Made by a program: the position numbers and the translations under genes. From Pectinatus sp. (GTDB lineage Bacteria; Bacillota; Negativicutes; Selenomonadales; Selenomonadaceae), in NCBI GenBank assembly GCA_020025135.1, contig JAHHSQ010000003.1, positions 1 through 64,000 on the forward strand: a DNA stretch of 64,000 nt, written 5' to 3'. A model generated the notes under the pieces. The model was not told the DNA's origin and ran no database searches. It saw only the letters and a program-made list of their open reading frames with translations. Of the stretch, positions 10,047-19,812 are shown in pieces (the stretch's first letter is position 1; each line of letters starts with the position of its first letter).

Positions 10047-11426
10047 CTACCCTTTACCACCAGGGGATAGCAAAGCCACACTTTCCACATGAGCAGTTTG
10101 AGAAAACAAGTCTACTGGCTGTACTCTCAGTGTTCTGTAACCAAGTTCATTTAAAATGGCCAAATCTCTTGCCAAAGAAGCTGGGTCACAGGACACATAA
10201 ACGATTTTTTCTGGCTGCATGGCAGCAAAAACTTCCAACACCTTGCGCGTAGAACCACTGCGTGGCGGGTCGGTAACGATAATTGATGGTCTTATACCTT
10301 TGGAAAACATTTTTGGTAATACTTCTGCCGTATCGCCGACAATAAATTCTGGACTGAGCCCATTTAAACGGGCATTCTCTCTGGCATTTTCTACTGCTGA
10401 CGCGTTTATTTCAATGCCATACACTTTGGCGGCACTCTGCGCCAAAAAAGAGGTTATCGTTCCCGTGCCACAGTAAGCATCAATGATAATATCTCTTTCG
10501 GTAGGTTGAGCAAAGTCCAATGCAACCTGATACAATTTTATCGCCTGTTTGGTGTTAACTTGAAAAAAAGCATTGGCTGAAATCTCAAAAGACAATTTTT
10601 GCATTTTTTCGGTAATATACGGTTTACCCCAAAGCAAACGATTTTCTTGACCCATGATAATATTATTGCGCTGAGAGTTAATATTCTGCACAATAGAGGT
10701 CAATTCTGGTAACTCCTGACGCAAAAAATCCACCACAGCTTGGGCCTGAGGGAATGCCCTTTCAGCCGTCACCAGTGCTAACATCATTTCATTTTCCGCA
10801 TCGTTTACACGACCGACGACATGGCGCAAAAATCCACAGTATTTCTTTTCATCGTAGGCCGAAAGAGAAAACGTTTCTGCCATTTTCCGCACCGCTTGCA
10901 AAATGCGATTGTTACCCTCTTTTTGAATGTAACAAGTTTCAGTATTGATAATTTGATGAGAACCGCGCGCATAACATCCCAAGACGACGTCTTGACCATT
11001 CCTGCCAAAGGGAAACATCATCTTATTGCGATAATACCATGGTTCTTCACTGCCTATCACTGGCAAAACTGGCACTGGATATGGCAATTTGGCAAGATGT
11101 TCTATGATAGAGCGCACCTGTTCTTCTTTCAAACGCAACTGTGCCTCATAAGACAGGTGTTCCAGCTGACAACCACCACACTGATAATAAACAGGACAGT
11201 GCGGTTTCACTCTATCTACACTCTTAACCAAGATGTGTTTCATTTTACCGATGGCATAATTTTTTTTCACCGTTTCAATACTAATTTCTACCGTTTCCTT
11301 CGGTAAGGCAAAGGGAACAAAGATGGTAAAATTGTCTATTTTACCAATACCTTCACCATTTTTTCCCATTCTTTCAATAGCAATAGTGTAGCGCTTACCC
11401 TTTTGTACTGGAATATTTCTTTTCAT
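10047..11426 (-). CDS. rlmD: 23S rRNA (uracil-C5)-methyltransferase, RlmD/TrmA family
   Basis: About 459 aa from the ATG (a TTG two codons earlier is also open). It has an N-terminal TRAM RNA-binding domain (ERMGKNGEGIGKIDNF) and an iron-sulfur cluster motif (CPVYYQCGGCQLEHL). The C-terminal SAM-dependent domain has DAYCGTGTITSFLA, the DPPRSG motif and the catalytic cysteine in VYVSCDPASLARDL. It methylates U1939 or a neighbouring uracil of 23S rRNA; which one cannot be decided here. The start abuts the phosphatase stop, so the genes ogt, HAD and rlmD form one operon. Confidence 0.9.
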   Translation of the reverse strand: MKRNIPVQKGKRYTIAIERMGKNGEGIGKIDNFTIFVPFALPKETVEISIETVKKNYAIGKMKHILVKSVDRVKPHCPVYYQCGGCQLEHLSYEAQLRLKEEQVRSIIEHLAKLPYPVPVLPVIGSEEPWYYRNKMMFPFGRNGQDVVLGCYARGSHQIINTETCYIQKEGNNRILQAVRKMAETFSLSAYDEKKYCGFLRHVVGRVNDAENEMMLALVTAERAFPQAQAVVDFLRQELPELTSIVQNINSQRNNIIMGQENRLLWGKPYITEKMQKLSFEISANAFFQVNTKQAIKLYQVALDFAQPTERDIIIDAYCGTGTITSFLAQSAAKVYGIEINASAVENARENARLNGLSPEFIVGDTAEVLPKMFSKGIRPSIIVTDPPRSGSTRKVLEVFAAMQPEKIVYVSCDPASLARDLAILNELGYRTLRVQPVDLFSQTAHVESVALLSPGGKG

Positions 11427-11428
11427 CT

Positions 11429-12082
11429 TCAATTCTCATCCACAATTTTTTCTAAATCTGCCGGAACTCTTAGTAGGTATTTCGTTCCGTTTTCTCGCAA
11501 CTCTCGCTCCGAGCGAAAGCCCCACAAAACTCCTACCGCTACCACGCCACTATTTAGCGCTGTTTGCATATCCACATCGGAATCGCCGATAAAAAGCGTT
11601 TCCTCTGCCCTGACTTGCGCCTTTTTCATGATACTAAAAACTTTCTGGGGGTCTGGTTTACAAGGTAGCTCTGGCACATCACCTTGCAGGGCACAAAAAT
11701 CTACATCCGCAAAAAAGTGGGCAACTATTTTCTGCGCATCTAATTTTGGTTTATTGGTACAAATCGCCACCTTCACGCCCTTTGCCAAGAGCGTAGAAAG
11801 CATTTTCTTTATTCCTGGATATACAAAAGTCTGCTCATAAGGATGCTTTTCATAATACTGCTGATAAAGGCCTAGCACCTTTTCCTTTGCCTGTTTATTT
11901 GTCCCTATTGGCACTGCCCTTTCTACTAATTTAACCTTACCATTTCCTACAAGATAGGGCATTTTTTCCCTAGGTTGTTGAGGAAAACCGCATTCTCGCA
12001 AGGCATAATTAAGGGCTGTGGTCAAATCTGGGAGAGAGTTTATTAAGGTTCCATCTAAATCGAATATCGCTAATTTATACAT
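11429..12082 (-). CDS. gph: HAD-family phosphatase, phosphoglycolate phosphatase-like
   Basis: 217 aa from the ATG at 12082, which follows a GAGGTTGAG ribosome site; an earlier start would overlap ogt. HAD motif I is FDLDGTLINS, motif II is ICTNKP, motif III lysine is in CKPDPQKV and motif IV is IGDSDVDMQTA. A helical cap lies between motifs I and II. This is the Gph/PpaX/YqaB group; the true substrate is not determinable. It sits between ogt and rlmD with a 7-nt gap. Confidence 0.85.
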   Translation of the reverse strand: MYKLAIFDLDGTLINSLPDLTTALNYALRECGFPQQPREKMPYLVGNGKVKLVERAVPIGTNKQAKEKVLGLYQQYYEKHPYEQTFVYPGIKKMLSTLLAKGVKVAICTNKPKLDAQKIVAHFFADVDFCALQGDVPELPCKPDPQKVFSIMKKAQVRAEETLFIGDSDVDMQTALNSGVVAVGVLWGFRSERELRENGTKYLLRVPADLEKIVDEN

Positions 12083-12089
12083 CTCAACC

Positions 12090-12563
12090 TCAACCGTTCT
12101 TTTCTGCATATAGCTGTTCTAAGTTAAGTAAAAATTGTTTCGTCTTTTCTCCACCACTGTAGCCACCCGGCTTCCCATCAGCAGAAACAACACGATGGCA
12201 GGGTACCAATACCATCAGGGGATTTTTTCCAGCGGCCATGCCCACGGCACGAATAGCGCGTGAATTGTTGATGCGTTCTGCAATGTCCTTGTAACTAGCC
12301 GTTTCTCCATATGGTATTTTGGTTATTTCCTGCCAAACCAATTTTTGAAACTTCGTTCCAGTCGCGAGAATTGGTATCTGAAATGTATCCCGCATCCCAT
12401 CTAAATATTCGTTAATTTGCGTAATGGTTTCACGCATCAATAGAGTTTCCATTTCTACGGCATCAAATTGATTGTTGCGGTTAGACACGCCGACGATAAA
12501 AGAATTTTCTTCCGTAATATATAAATTACCTATCTTAGTTTTGTAAGAAAATTGTTTCTTCAC
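12090..12563 (-). CDS. ogt: Methylated-DNA--protein-cysteine methyltransferase (O6-alkylguanine repair)
   Basis: 157 aa, the usual length. The suicide acceptor cysteine is in the motif VPCHRVVSADGKPGGYSGG. The helix-turn-helix region IPYGETASYKDIAERI and the Asn hinge (RAVGMAAGKNP) are present. It repairs O6-methylguanine by direct alkyl transfer. It is the first gene of a short operon with the HAD phosphatase and rlmD. A terminator of the upstream operon lies just before it. Confidence 0.93.
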   Translation of the reverse strand: MKKQFSYKTKIGNLYITEENSFIVGVSNRNNQFDAVEMETLLMRETITQINEYLDGMRDTFQIPILATGTKFQKLVWQEITKIPYGETASYKDIAERINNSRAIRAVGMAAGKNPLMVLVPCHRVVSADGKPGGYSGGEKTKQFLLNLEQLYAEKNG

Positions 12564-12569
12564 TAATTA

Positions 12570-12612
12570 AAAAAGCCATTATCTTCTCCCGAAGCGAGGG
12601 ATAATGGCTTAC
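12570..12612 (-). terminator. Intrinsic terminator of the relA operon
   Basis: Stem AAGCCATTAT/ATAATGGCTT (12573-12582 and 12601-12610) with an inner CTCCC/GAGGG pairing. On the minus strand it is followed by TTTTTT. It lies just after the metallo-hydrolase gene. Confidence 0.85.
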
Positions 12613-12642
12613 CTTCCTTTCTAAAGCCCCAAAGATTATTTA

Positions 12643-13641
12643 TTAATCCAAATGGAGCACTTTTTTGATGTCTTCTGCGATGCCTTTTAATTCCCAAGGT
12701 TGGATAGCAATGGTACGCAACGCTTCTCTAAACTGATGACGCGTGCCCATCATAATAATATCTGTAACTGCTACACTCTGGTCAGCGGCATGTTTAGAAA
12801 CGGCAACATCGCCACCTTTACTGAGCATGGTTTGTTTTAAAATATTGGCACATTTCACTGGCACATCGGCAATCTTGAGATTGTAGAAAATCGCCTTTTC
12901 CGCCATAAGTTTAATACCAGTATGCGAGACATTGATAGCTTCCAATTCCTTTTCTACTGCTTCTAAATCATCAAATTGCAAAAGAGCCACCTTTTGTTTC
13001 ACGTACTTTACATAGGCATTATTATACTTTTCATGGCCAATAGTCGTTTCTTTGCCATGTCCAGGATAAACTACCGTATCGTCTGGCAACGTCAAAATAT
13101 TGGTCTGTAAGGAGTTTACTAAATCTTCCATCGAGCCCCCTGGAAAATCAGTATTGCCAATGGATTCGTAGAAGAGAGAATCTCCTGTAAAGACAATTTT
13201 CGCCTTAGCTGAATAAAGGCAAATGCCACCTGGCGTATGACCAGGGGTATGAATGACATGAAATACATAGGAACCACATTTTAGGGTATCACCATCATGT
13301 AAGATGATATCAGCTTCTTTAAACATCCCCATGTCTCCGCCAATACCTAACAAGCTCAACTTTTCGTCACTCAAAAATGGTTCATCCAATTTATGAATAC
13401 AGAGCGGTGCCTGGAAGACATCACAAACGCTGTTAGCAGTAATATGGTCAAAATGACCGTGCGTATCGACAATGTATTTCATTTTGTAGCCAGCCGCTTC
13501 ATCTTTTAACCATTGTAACAGCTTGCCTCTTTCACTGCCTGGGTCTACAATCATCGCTTCATGTTTTTCTTCATCCAAAAACAAATAACAGTTGGCCTGA
13601 ATAGAACCATTCACAAATTTCTTAACCTTCACAGTAACCAT
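12643..13641 (-). CDS. Metallo-beta-lactamase-fold hydrolase (glyoxalase II-like)
   Basis: 332 aa. Residues 1-205 form the MBL fold with the zinc ligands of DTHGHFDHI, the HTPGHTPGG histidine, the FTGDSLF aspartate and the PGHGKETTIG histidine. About 125 extra residues follow, which ordinary YcbL-type hydrolases lack. That extension is helical and not recognised. It starts 4 nt after relA with a GGGAG ribosome site, so the two are co-transcribed, which is common in Firmicutes. The substrate (hydroxyacylglutathione or another thioester) is unknown. Confidence 0.82.
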   Translation of the reverse strand: MVTVKVKKFVNGSIQANCYLFLDEEKHEAMIVDPGSERGKLLQWLKDEAAGYKMKYIVDTHGHFDHITANSVCDVFQAPLCIHKLDEPFLSDEKLSLLGIGGDMGMFKEADIILHDGDTLKCGSYVFHVIHTPGHTPGGICLYSAKAKIVFTGDSLFYESIGNTDFPGGSMEDLVNSLQTNILTLPDDTVVYPGHGKETTIGHEKYNNAYVKYVKQKVALLQFDDLEAVEKELEAINVSHTGIKLMAEKAIFYNLKIADVPVKCANILKQTMLSKGGDVAVSKHAADQSVAVTDIIMMGTRHQFREALRTIAIQPWELKGIAEDIKKVLHLD

Positions 13642-13645
13642 CTCC

Positions 13646-15856
13646 CTATTTTCTTTTTTTGGTCAAAGCCCGTCTTACTTGTAAGACATCTTTGCTACGT
13701 CTAAATTTTAACATAATTGCTTCTGCTTGTGCTATATTTCGTACATCTAAACTCATGGTAACAGTAGAAGTGTGATTGTGTTTGTTTGGATAACTAGACA
13801 CGGAGCGAATATTGATGCGCGATTCTGCTGGAATAGCCATTAATTCAGTGAGAGCTCCCGTATAATCGTTACAAATTATTTCAATGGTGACAAGATAATT
13901 CTTGTCTAATCCAGCATCCCAGCTAACATTGACAAGGCGCGGTAAGTCATTGCTATCATTTATAACATTAGGACAATCGGCCCTATGCACAGATACGCCC
14001 CGCCCACGCGTGATATAGCCGATGATGGCATCGCCTGGAATGGGGTTACAACATTTGGCTAAATGCACTAAAAAACCACTTTCGCCATCAATTAAAATAC
14101 CGTGACTGCTGTGTTTTTTGTGTTCAGACGGTTTAAACTGCTGGAGCATTTCGCTGACATCTGGCGGTGTCAAATCCTTTTTGCTCTGTTGATACAGTTT
14201 TATCAGGCGCGTGATAATACCATTAACCGTATGTCCGCCATAACCAACAGAAGCCAAAAGTTCGTCTCCACTGGACATATTCAATTCCTTGGCAATTTCT
14301 TCTAGTCGCTCTGGCTGAAGAAGCGCCTTGGGCTCATATCCTAAATGCTTGGCCGCTTTCTCCAGAGAAGCTGTGCCTGTAGCAATATTGTCTTCACGAC
14401 TTTTCTTCTTGAACCACTGGCGAATTTTATTGCGCGTAGTAGAAGAGGAAACAATATTTAACCAATCAGGCGAAGGGCCACCATTTTGTTTATTAGTGAT
14501 AATGGAAACGATATCACCATTTTTCAGCTTGTACTCGAGCGGAGCAATGCGCCCATTGACGATAGCGCCCACGCAATGGTTTCCTATATCGGTATGAATA
14601 CGATAAGCAAAATCAATCGGCACTGAACCCTTCGGCAAGCCAATAACATCGCCCTTCGGCGTAAAAACGAACACTTCATCGGTAAAAATATCCACCTTCA
14701 ACGCTTCTACATATTCTGTCGGGTCGCTGAGTTCGCTCTGCAAAGAAATGAGCTGGCGTAGCCACGATAATTTCTGGTCATAAGAGTTATTGGCATCGAC
14801 ACTCTTGCCTTTTTCCTTATATTTCCAATGTGCCGCCACGCCGTACTCAGAAATTTGGTGCATATAAAAAGTACGAATTTGAATTTCTAGCGGAAGACCA
14901 TTAGAAGCAATAACCGTAGTATGCAAGGATTGATAACCATTGCTCTTAGGCATGGCGATATAGTCCTTAAATCGCCCAGGCAGTGGCTTCCATAAATTAT
15001 GAATAATACCCAAAACCGCGTAACACTTCTGCACAGTATTGACCAAGACACGCACGGCCGACAAATCGTATATTTCGCTAATATCCTTGCCGTCGCGCTT
15101 CATCTTACGCCAAATGCTGTACAGGTGCTTGGCACGTCCTTTGATTTGCGCTTCAATATGCGATTTTTCTATCTCCGCCTGCATCTGCTGAATAGACAAA
15201 TCGATAAAGGCCTGTCGTTCTTGTCTTTTCTGCTTAACCTTTTCCACTAGTTCGTAATAATCTTCCGGATAAAGATAGCGAAAACAGAGGTCTTCTAATT
15301 CCCATTTAATGCTGGAAATCCCCAATCTATTCGCCAAGGGGGCATAAATCTCAATAGTTTCTTTGGCAATGCGCAGTTGTTTTTCGCGTGGAACATATTT
15401 AAGCGTCCGCATATTGTGCAATCTATCCGCCAATTTTATCAAGATGACACGAATGTCTTTCGCCATTGCCAAAAACAATTTGCGATAATTTTCTGACTGC
15501 TGAACCTCTTTTGATTTAAACTTTATCTTGCTGAGTTTTGTCACGCCATCTATCAACATGGCGACTTCATCGCCAAATTTTTCCCGCATTTCTTCAATAG
15601 TAAAAATCGTATCTTCGACCACATCGTGCAAAAGAGCTGCCGCAATTGTCTTCTCATCGATTTGAATTGTGGTGAGTATCTCTGCCACGTGCAACGGATG
15701 GATAATATAATGTTCTCCAGAAGCCCGCCATTGATTGAAATGCGCCGCATAAGCTAAATCATAGGCCTTTTGAATGAGCGCAATATCTGCCTCTGGCTGA
15801 TATTCTTTGACGGCATTCTTGATTGTATCAATAGTTATATTATCTTTTTTTATCAT
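13646..15856 (-). CDS. relA: Bifunctional (p)ppGpp synthetase/hydrolase RelA/SpoT
   Basis: 736 aa, the full length of the long RSH family. The N-terminal HD hydrolase domain has YIIHPLHVAEIL and LLHDVVEDT. The synthetase domain has GRAKHLYSIWRKM and the conserved FKDYIAMPKSNGYQSLHT. A TGS domain (DEVFVFTPKGDVIGLPKGS), the zinc-finger-like region (HLAKCCNPIPGDAIIGY) and a C-terminal ACT domain follow. It makes and degrades the stringent alarmone. The start is set by GGGGGTGAGG upstream of the ATG. Confidence 0.96.
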   Translation of the reverse strand: MIKKDNITIDTIKNAVKEYQPEADIALIQKAYDLAYAAHFNQWRASGEHYIIHPLHVAEILTTIQIDEKTIAAALLHDVVEDTIFTIEEMREKFGDEVAMLIDGVTKLSKIKFKSKEVQQSENYRKLFLAMAKDIRVILIKLADRLHNMRTLKYVPREKQLRIAKETIEIYAPLANRLGISSIKWELEDLCFRYLYPEDYYELVEKVKQKRQERQAFIDLSIQQMQAEIEKSHIEAQIKGRAKHLYSIWRKMKRDGKDISEIYDLSAVRVLVNTVQKCYAVLGIIHNLWKPLPGRFKDYIAMPKSNGYQSLHTTVIASNGLPLEIQIRTFYMHQISEYGVAAHWKYKEKGKSVDANNSYDQKLSWLRQLISLQSELSDPTEYVEALKVDIFTDEVFVFTPKGDVIGLPKGSVPIDFAYRIHTDIGNHCVGAIVNGRIAPLEYKLKNGDIVSIITNKQNGGPSPDWLNIVSSSTTRNKIRQWFKKKSREDNIATGTASLEKAAKHLGYEPKALLQPERLEEIAKELNMSSGDELLASVGYGGHTVNGIITRLIKLYQQSKKDLTPPDVSEMLQQFKPSEHKKHSSHGILIDGESGFLVHLAKCCNPIPGDAIIGYITRGRGVSVHRADCPNVINDSNDLPRLVNVSWDAGLDKNYLVTIEIICNDYTGALTELMAIPAESRINIRSVSSYPNKHNHTSTVTMSLDVRNIAQAEAIMLKFRRSKDVLQVRRALTKKRK

Positions 15857-16526
15857 GACCTCACCCCCAAATATGTACCTACTGTCAATTAAACCTCTTC
15901 CCAGCTTAGAAGAAGCTAACTCTAAAGAAAATTATTTAAATAGTTATCTACAATTAATTAAACACATTCCCAATGACAAAGGAATATAAATTACTTTTTA
16001 CGATTGATTTTAGAACTAAACCAACCAAAAATCAATAAATATATGACCTTGACTCACAAAATTTTCTAATAGCCTACCTTATCCATTTTCCACTGCCATA
16101 CTGATTTAAATGATTTTTTATCTATCCACCTAACAAGAAAGTTAAAATATTAATCCATTTAGTTCGCTAGTAGTTAATCCACCTGGATAGTTTTTCTTCC
16201 AATAAATTAGCTAGCAAATGATATGCTGTCATTAAAAAATTCCATTTTATTCAGCTCTTGTCAATTCGCATTTTGTGTAACAGTTCCCATTCGATTTTCC
16301 TCACTATAGCTAATTTTATTCTAACATACACATTTACAGATATCTATATATTGTAGCTATTTGATAAAATGTAACCTTTACATGTAGTAGGATGTTATTG
16401 TCCATTCAATTAACTGGCCGATAACACCCAAAAATTTTTTTCTTTATAGCAAAAAAAGCCTATTAGCAGTCTTTATTGTATATCATAGTAAAAGATATGA
16501 TTTCTTTTAGCCATACTGATTGTTTC
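15857..16526. other. Long AT-rich intergenic region between divergent relA and rny
   Basis: About 670 nt without a supportable gene. The small open frame at 15807-15989 overlaps the start of relA and has no convincing start. The region must hold the relA promoter on the minus strand. I see no tRNA, riboswitch or strong hairpin. Confidence 0.5.
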
Positions 16527-16555
16527 TTGACACTATAATAAAAAACCTTTAAAAT
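16527..16555 (+). promoter_or_regulatory. Sigma-A type promoter of rny
   Basis: TTGACA at 16527-16532 and TAAAAT at 16550-16555 are separated by exactly 17 nt. It lies about 110 nt upstream of the rny start. Confidence 0.7.
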
Positions 16556-16665
16556 ATTTCTAGGGTATGTTCTGAGTAATTTCGTCTAGAAATAGCGTAT
16601 TTTTAGATACATATACTCATATCTATTTGTTAATTGATATGACAATTTTAGAAAGGAGAGTGTAA

Positions 16666-18204
16666 ATTATTATTGAAATAGTTTTAGCAACGATTATTGC
16701 CGTCATTATAGGTTTATTTATCGGTTACTATATAAGAAAAAAGCGTGCAGAAGCAATTATCGGCTCTGCTGAAATGGAAGCAGAAAAAATCATTAATTCC
16801 GCTCAGAAGGAAATCGATACACGAAAAAAAGAATCTATATTGGAAGCGAAGGAAGAAACGCATCGCTTGCGTCAAGAACTCGACAGAGAAACGAGAGAAC
16901 GCAGAGGCGATTTGCAAAGACAGGAAAGACGATTAATCCAACGCGAAGAAAACATGGACAAGAAAATAGATGGTTTAGAAAAAAAGGAATCTATCTTGCT
17001 CCACCGCGAAAACGAGTTGGATAAAATGCGCGATAGCATCGATAAAATGCGCGAATCACAGTTAAAAGAATTGGAAAGAATTTCTGGTTTGAGTTTAGAA
17101 GAAGCCAAAAAAATTCTTCTCAATAACGCAGAAGCGGCCATCAAACACGAAAAAGCACTCCTCATTAAAGAATATGAACAACAGGCGAAAGACGAAGGAG
17201 AAAAAAGGGCCCAGAATATCATCGCCCAAGCCATTCAGCGCTGTGCTGCTGAACAGGTTACAGAAACGACAGTTTCTGTCGTCACCTTGCCTAATGATGA
17301 AATGAAAGGTCGTATTATTGGTAGAGAGGGTCGCAATATTCGTGCTTTAGAAACCCTGACTGGTGTTGACCTCATTATAGACGATACACCAGAAGCAGTT
17401 GTGCTCTCTGGTTTTGACCCTGTGCGCAGAGAGATTGCTCGCGTCGCCTTAGAAAAATTGATTACTGACGGACGCATTCATCCAGCAAGAATCGAAGAAA
17501 TGGTCGAAAAGGCACGGCGCGAAGTAGACCAGCGCATCAAAGAAGCCGGCGAGCAGGCCACCTTCGATACTGGTGTACACGGTTTACATCCAGAGTTAGT
17601 ATATCTATTGGGGCGCTTAAAATACCGCACCAGTTATGGTCAAAGTGTTTTGCATCATTCTGTAGAAGTAGCCTATTTAGCTGGCATAATGGCTGCTGAA
17701 TTGGGCGTAGATGTCCAATTAGCCAAAAGAGCCGCTCTCCTACATGATATCGGTAAAGCAGTTGACCACGAAGTGGAAGGTTCTCACGTCACCATCGGCA
17801 CAGACTTGGCTCGCAAATATCGCGAATCAGCTAATGTCATCAACGCCATTGCCGCTCATCACGGCGATGTTGACCCCACGACAGTGGAAGCAGTGCTAGT
17901 AGCAGCTGCTGATGCCATCTCGGCTGCCCGTCCTGGTGCAAGAAGAGAAAGTCTCGAAAATTACCTCAAACGCCTGACACGTTTAGAAGAAATCGCCGAA
18001 TCATTCGATGGCGTAGAAGCGTCTTATGCTATTCAAGCTGGTCGTGAAATTCGCATCATCGTAAAACCAGATAAGGTTGACGACAATGCTTCTGCCGGCT
18101 TAGCTCACGATATCGTCAAGAAAATTGAAGGTGAGTTAGAATATCCAGGCCAAATTAAGGTAACAGTCATCAGAGAAACGCGCGTTATCGACTATGCTAA
18201 ATAA
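16666..18204 (+). CDS. rny: Ribonuclease Y, probably starting at an AUU codon
   Basis: RNase Y is the membrane-anchored endonuclease that starts mRNA decay. The frame is open from just after TAA at 16663, and the first ATG (16774) would remove the membrane anchor. Upstream of it the frame encodes IVLATIIAVIIGLFIGYYI, the expected N-terminal helix. A strong AAAGGAG site (16652-16658) lies 7 nt before ATTATTATT, so an AUU start is most likely, giving about 512 aa, close to the Bacillus protein. Then come a long coiled coil (residues about 30-190), a KH domain (GRIIGREGRNIRALE) and the HD domain (LLHDIGKAVDHE). A terminator follows. Confidence 0.93.
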   Translation: MIIEIVLATIIAVIIGLFIGYYIRKKRAEAIIGSAEMEAEKIINSAQKEIDTRKKESILEAKEETHRLRQELDRETRERRGDLQRQERRLIQREENMDKKIDGLEKKESILLHRENELDKMRDSIDKMRESQLKELERISGLSLEEAKKILLNNAEAAIKHEKALLIKEYEQQAKDEGEKRAQNIIAQAIQRCAAEQVTETTVSVVTLPNDEMKGRIIGREGRNIRALETLTGVDLIIDDTPEAVVLSGFDPVRREIARVALEKLITDGRIHPARIEEMVEKARREVDQRIKEAGEQATFDTGVHGLHPELVYLLGRLKYRTSYGQSVLHHSVEVAYLAGIMAAELGVDVQLAKRAALLHDIGKAVDHEVEGSHVTIGTDLARKYRESANVINAIAAHHGDVDPTTVEAVLVAAADAISAARPGARRESLENYLKRLTRLEEIAESFDGVEASYAIQAGREIRIIVKPDKVDDNASAGLAHDIVKKIEGELEYPGQIKVTVIRETRVIDYAK

Positions 18205-18215
18205 TATATGCGTAA

Positions 18216-18248
18216 TAAAAAAGCAACACATATGTGTTGCTTTTTTTA
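18216..18248. terminator. Bidirectional terminator between rny and the ymdB-like gene
   Basis: Stem GCAACACA/TGTGTTGC (18223-18230 and 18233-18240) flanked by A6 and T7 runs. It serves rny and probably also the convergent phosphoesterase gene. Confidence 0.85.
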
Positions 18249-18281
18249 TTGCTTCTATTTAGGTACTAAACTTTTTATTGT

Positions 18282-19070
18282 TCAAGCAGTTTCACTTTCT
18301 CTAATCATAATCCGCTCTATAGATATAGCCTTATTCGTACCATCATCCAGTTTTAACAGTGCTCCACAAAAAATAGCCGGTGCAGCAGCCACTTCAAAGC
18401 GGGCTGGTCTCCCCGTCAAGAACTTTTCAATGACAATATCTTTGTCCATACCGATGACCGAGTTTTCTGGCCCAACCATGCCCAAATCAGTAATATATGC
18501 TGTACCAGCTGGTAAAATTCGTTCATCTGCCGTCTGAATATGGGTATGAGTACCAAACATACAAGTTATCTTGCCATCTAAATACCACCCTAGTGCTATC
18601 TTTTCCGAAGTAGCTTCCGCATGAAAATCTAAGATGATGATATCGCACTCGCTCTTTAGGCGCTTAATAATGCTTATCGCTTTTTGAAATGGACAATCCA
18701 TTGGTGGCATAAAAACTCTACCCGAAAGATTGAAAACCCCAATATTTTTACTGTGCCAAGGAAAAACACAATACCCCTTCCCTGGCGCTGGCTCTGGATA
18801 ATTGGCAGGACGAATCAAATACGGCTCGCTATCAATAACCTTCATGACATCTCGCTTGTCCCAAATATGATTGCCAGAAGTGATGATATCCGCACCAGCA
18901 CGATAGATTTCTTCTAAAGTACTGGGCGTTATTCCCTTTCCAGAAGCGGAATTTTCGCCATTCACAATGGCTACATCTACACTGTACTTTTTCTTCAAAA
19001 TCGGCAAATATTTTAACAAAGCCGTCCTTCCAACGCGACCACATACATCTCCAACCAAAAGTATATTCAT
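18282..19070 (-). CDS. ymdB: YmdB-family metallophosphoesterase (TIGR00282)
   Basis: 262 aa. The metal-binding motifs are GDVCGRVGR, VNGENSASGKG, SGNHIWDKRD, DFHAEATSEK and FGTHTHIQTAD, all in the order expected of the YmdB/TIGR00282 family (2',3'-cyclic nucleotide phosphodiesterase in Bacillus). In Bacillus it follows rny on the same strand. Here the neighbour relation is kept but the gene is inverted and convergent with rny. That points to a local inversion or independent placement. Confidence 0.9.
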   Translation of the reverse strand: MNILLVGDVCGRVGRTALLKYLPILKKKYSVDVAIVNGENSASGKGITPSTLEEIYRAGADIITSGNHIWDKRDVMKVIDSEPYLIRPANYPEPAPGKGYCVFPWHSKNIGVFNLSGRVFMPPMDCPFQKAISIIKRLKSECDIIILDFHAEATSEKIALGWYLDGKITCMFGTHTHIQTADERILPAGTAYITDLGMVGPENSVIGMDKDIVIEKFLTGRPARFEVAAAPAIFCGALLKLDDGTNKAISIERIMIRESETA

Positions 19071-19740
19071 CTAAAACAGGGTATTTTTTCGACTGTGAAA
19101 AAACACCACACCCCCTAAAACTGAATTATAATATAGATAGATTTTTGCAATAATGCTATAATGTAATTAACATCTACCTATTATATTACCATAAATACTC
19201 CCCTTGCTGTCACTTAAAATACAAATAAGTTATGGCATTCTCTCATTGTAACAAAAAATATACAATAATATTTTGTGGTCAAGAGATATGCTGGTAAAAA
19301 ACGTCCAAAGCGTGCAATTATACCTTGCTATTTAACCTCAATCAACATTGCATTTAACCCTTCTTTAAAGAAACACCTAACATATTATGACATTGATTGA
19401 CCCACAAATTTGGTTATATAATAACAATGCCATACCGTGATTGTTAAAATGAAAGCCACTTGCTGGCAGATAAATTTTTCTCAGCAGATAAAAAATAATC
19501 TAGCAAAAATATCTCTCGCCATCAAGCTAATAAATAACAGGCTATCATGTTAATAAAAAGCAGGCACTATACTGCTAATATGCCTCACTTCCTGCTATAC
19601 CTAGTAAAATATACAAAATGTTATCGCTATGCCCACTCAAGGTCTACTTTAATATTTATTTCTCGAACCTTTTATTCCCACAGCTAATTGTTAGCGACAT
19701 GATTGCAGCATGTTAGATATCAGTGATAAATTACCGAAAT
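19071..19740. other. Long intergenic region upstream of spoVS
   Basis: About 670 AT-rich nucleotides between divergent ymdB and spoVS. A possible promoter is TTGATT (19393-19398), 18 nt, TATAAT (19417-19422) on the plus strand, about 390 nt before spoVS. No gene, tRNA or intron core was found. Confidence 0.4.
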
Positions 19741-19812
19741 GAGGTGAACATAAACTGTTGTCACCACTGCAAAAATACGGCTGTTTATATAAAAGACAAC
19801 AGTTTCATCAAT
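19741..19812 (+). promoter_or_regulatory. spoVS leader: hairpin separating ribosome site from start codon
   Basis: GAGGTG (19741-19746) is followed by a perfect 11-bp inverted repeat, AAACTGTTGTC (19752-19762) and GACAACAGTTT (19795-19805), with a 32-nt loop. The spoVS ATG is at 19813. No other ribosome site lies near the ATG. If the hairpin forms, the site-to-ATG distance shrinks to about 12 nt. Confidence 0.5.

Noticed and set aside
15807..15989. Small plus-strand gene upstream of rny
   Set aside because: It overlaps the relA start on the other strand and lacks a ribosome site or family features.
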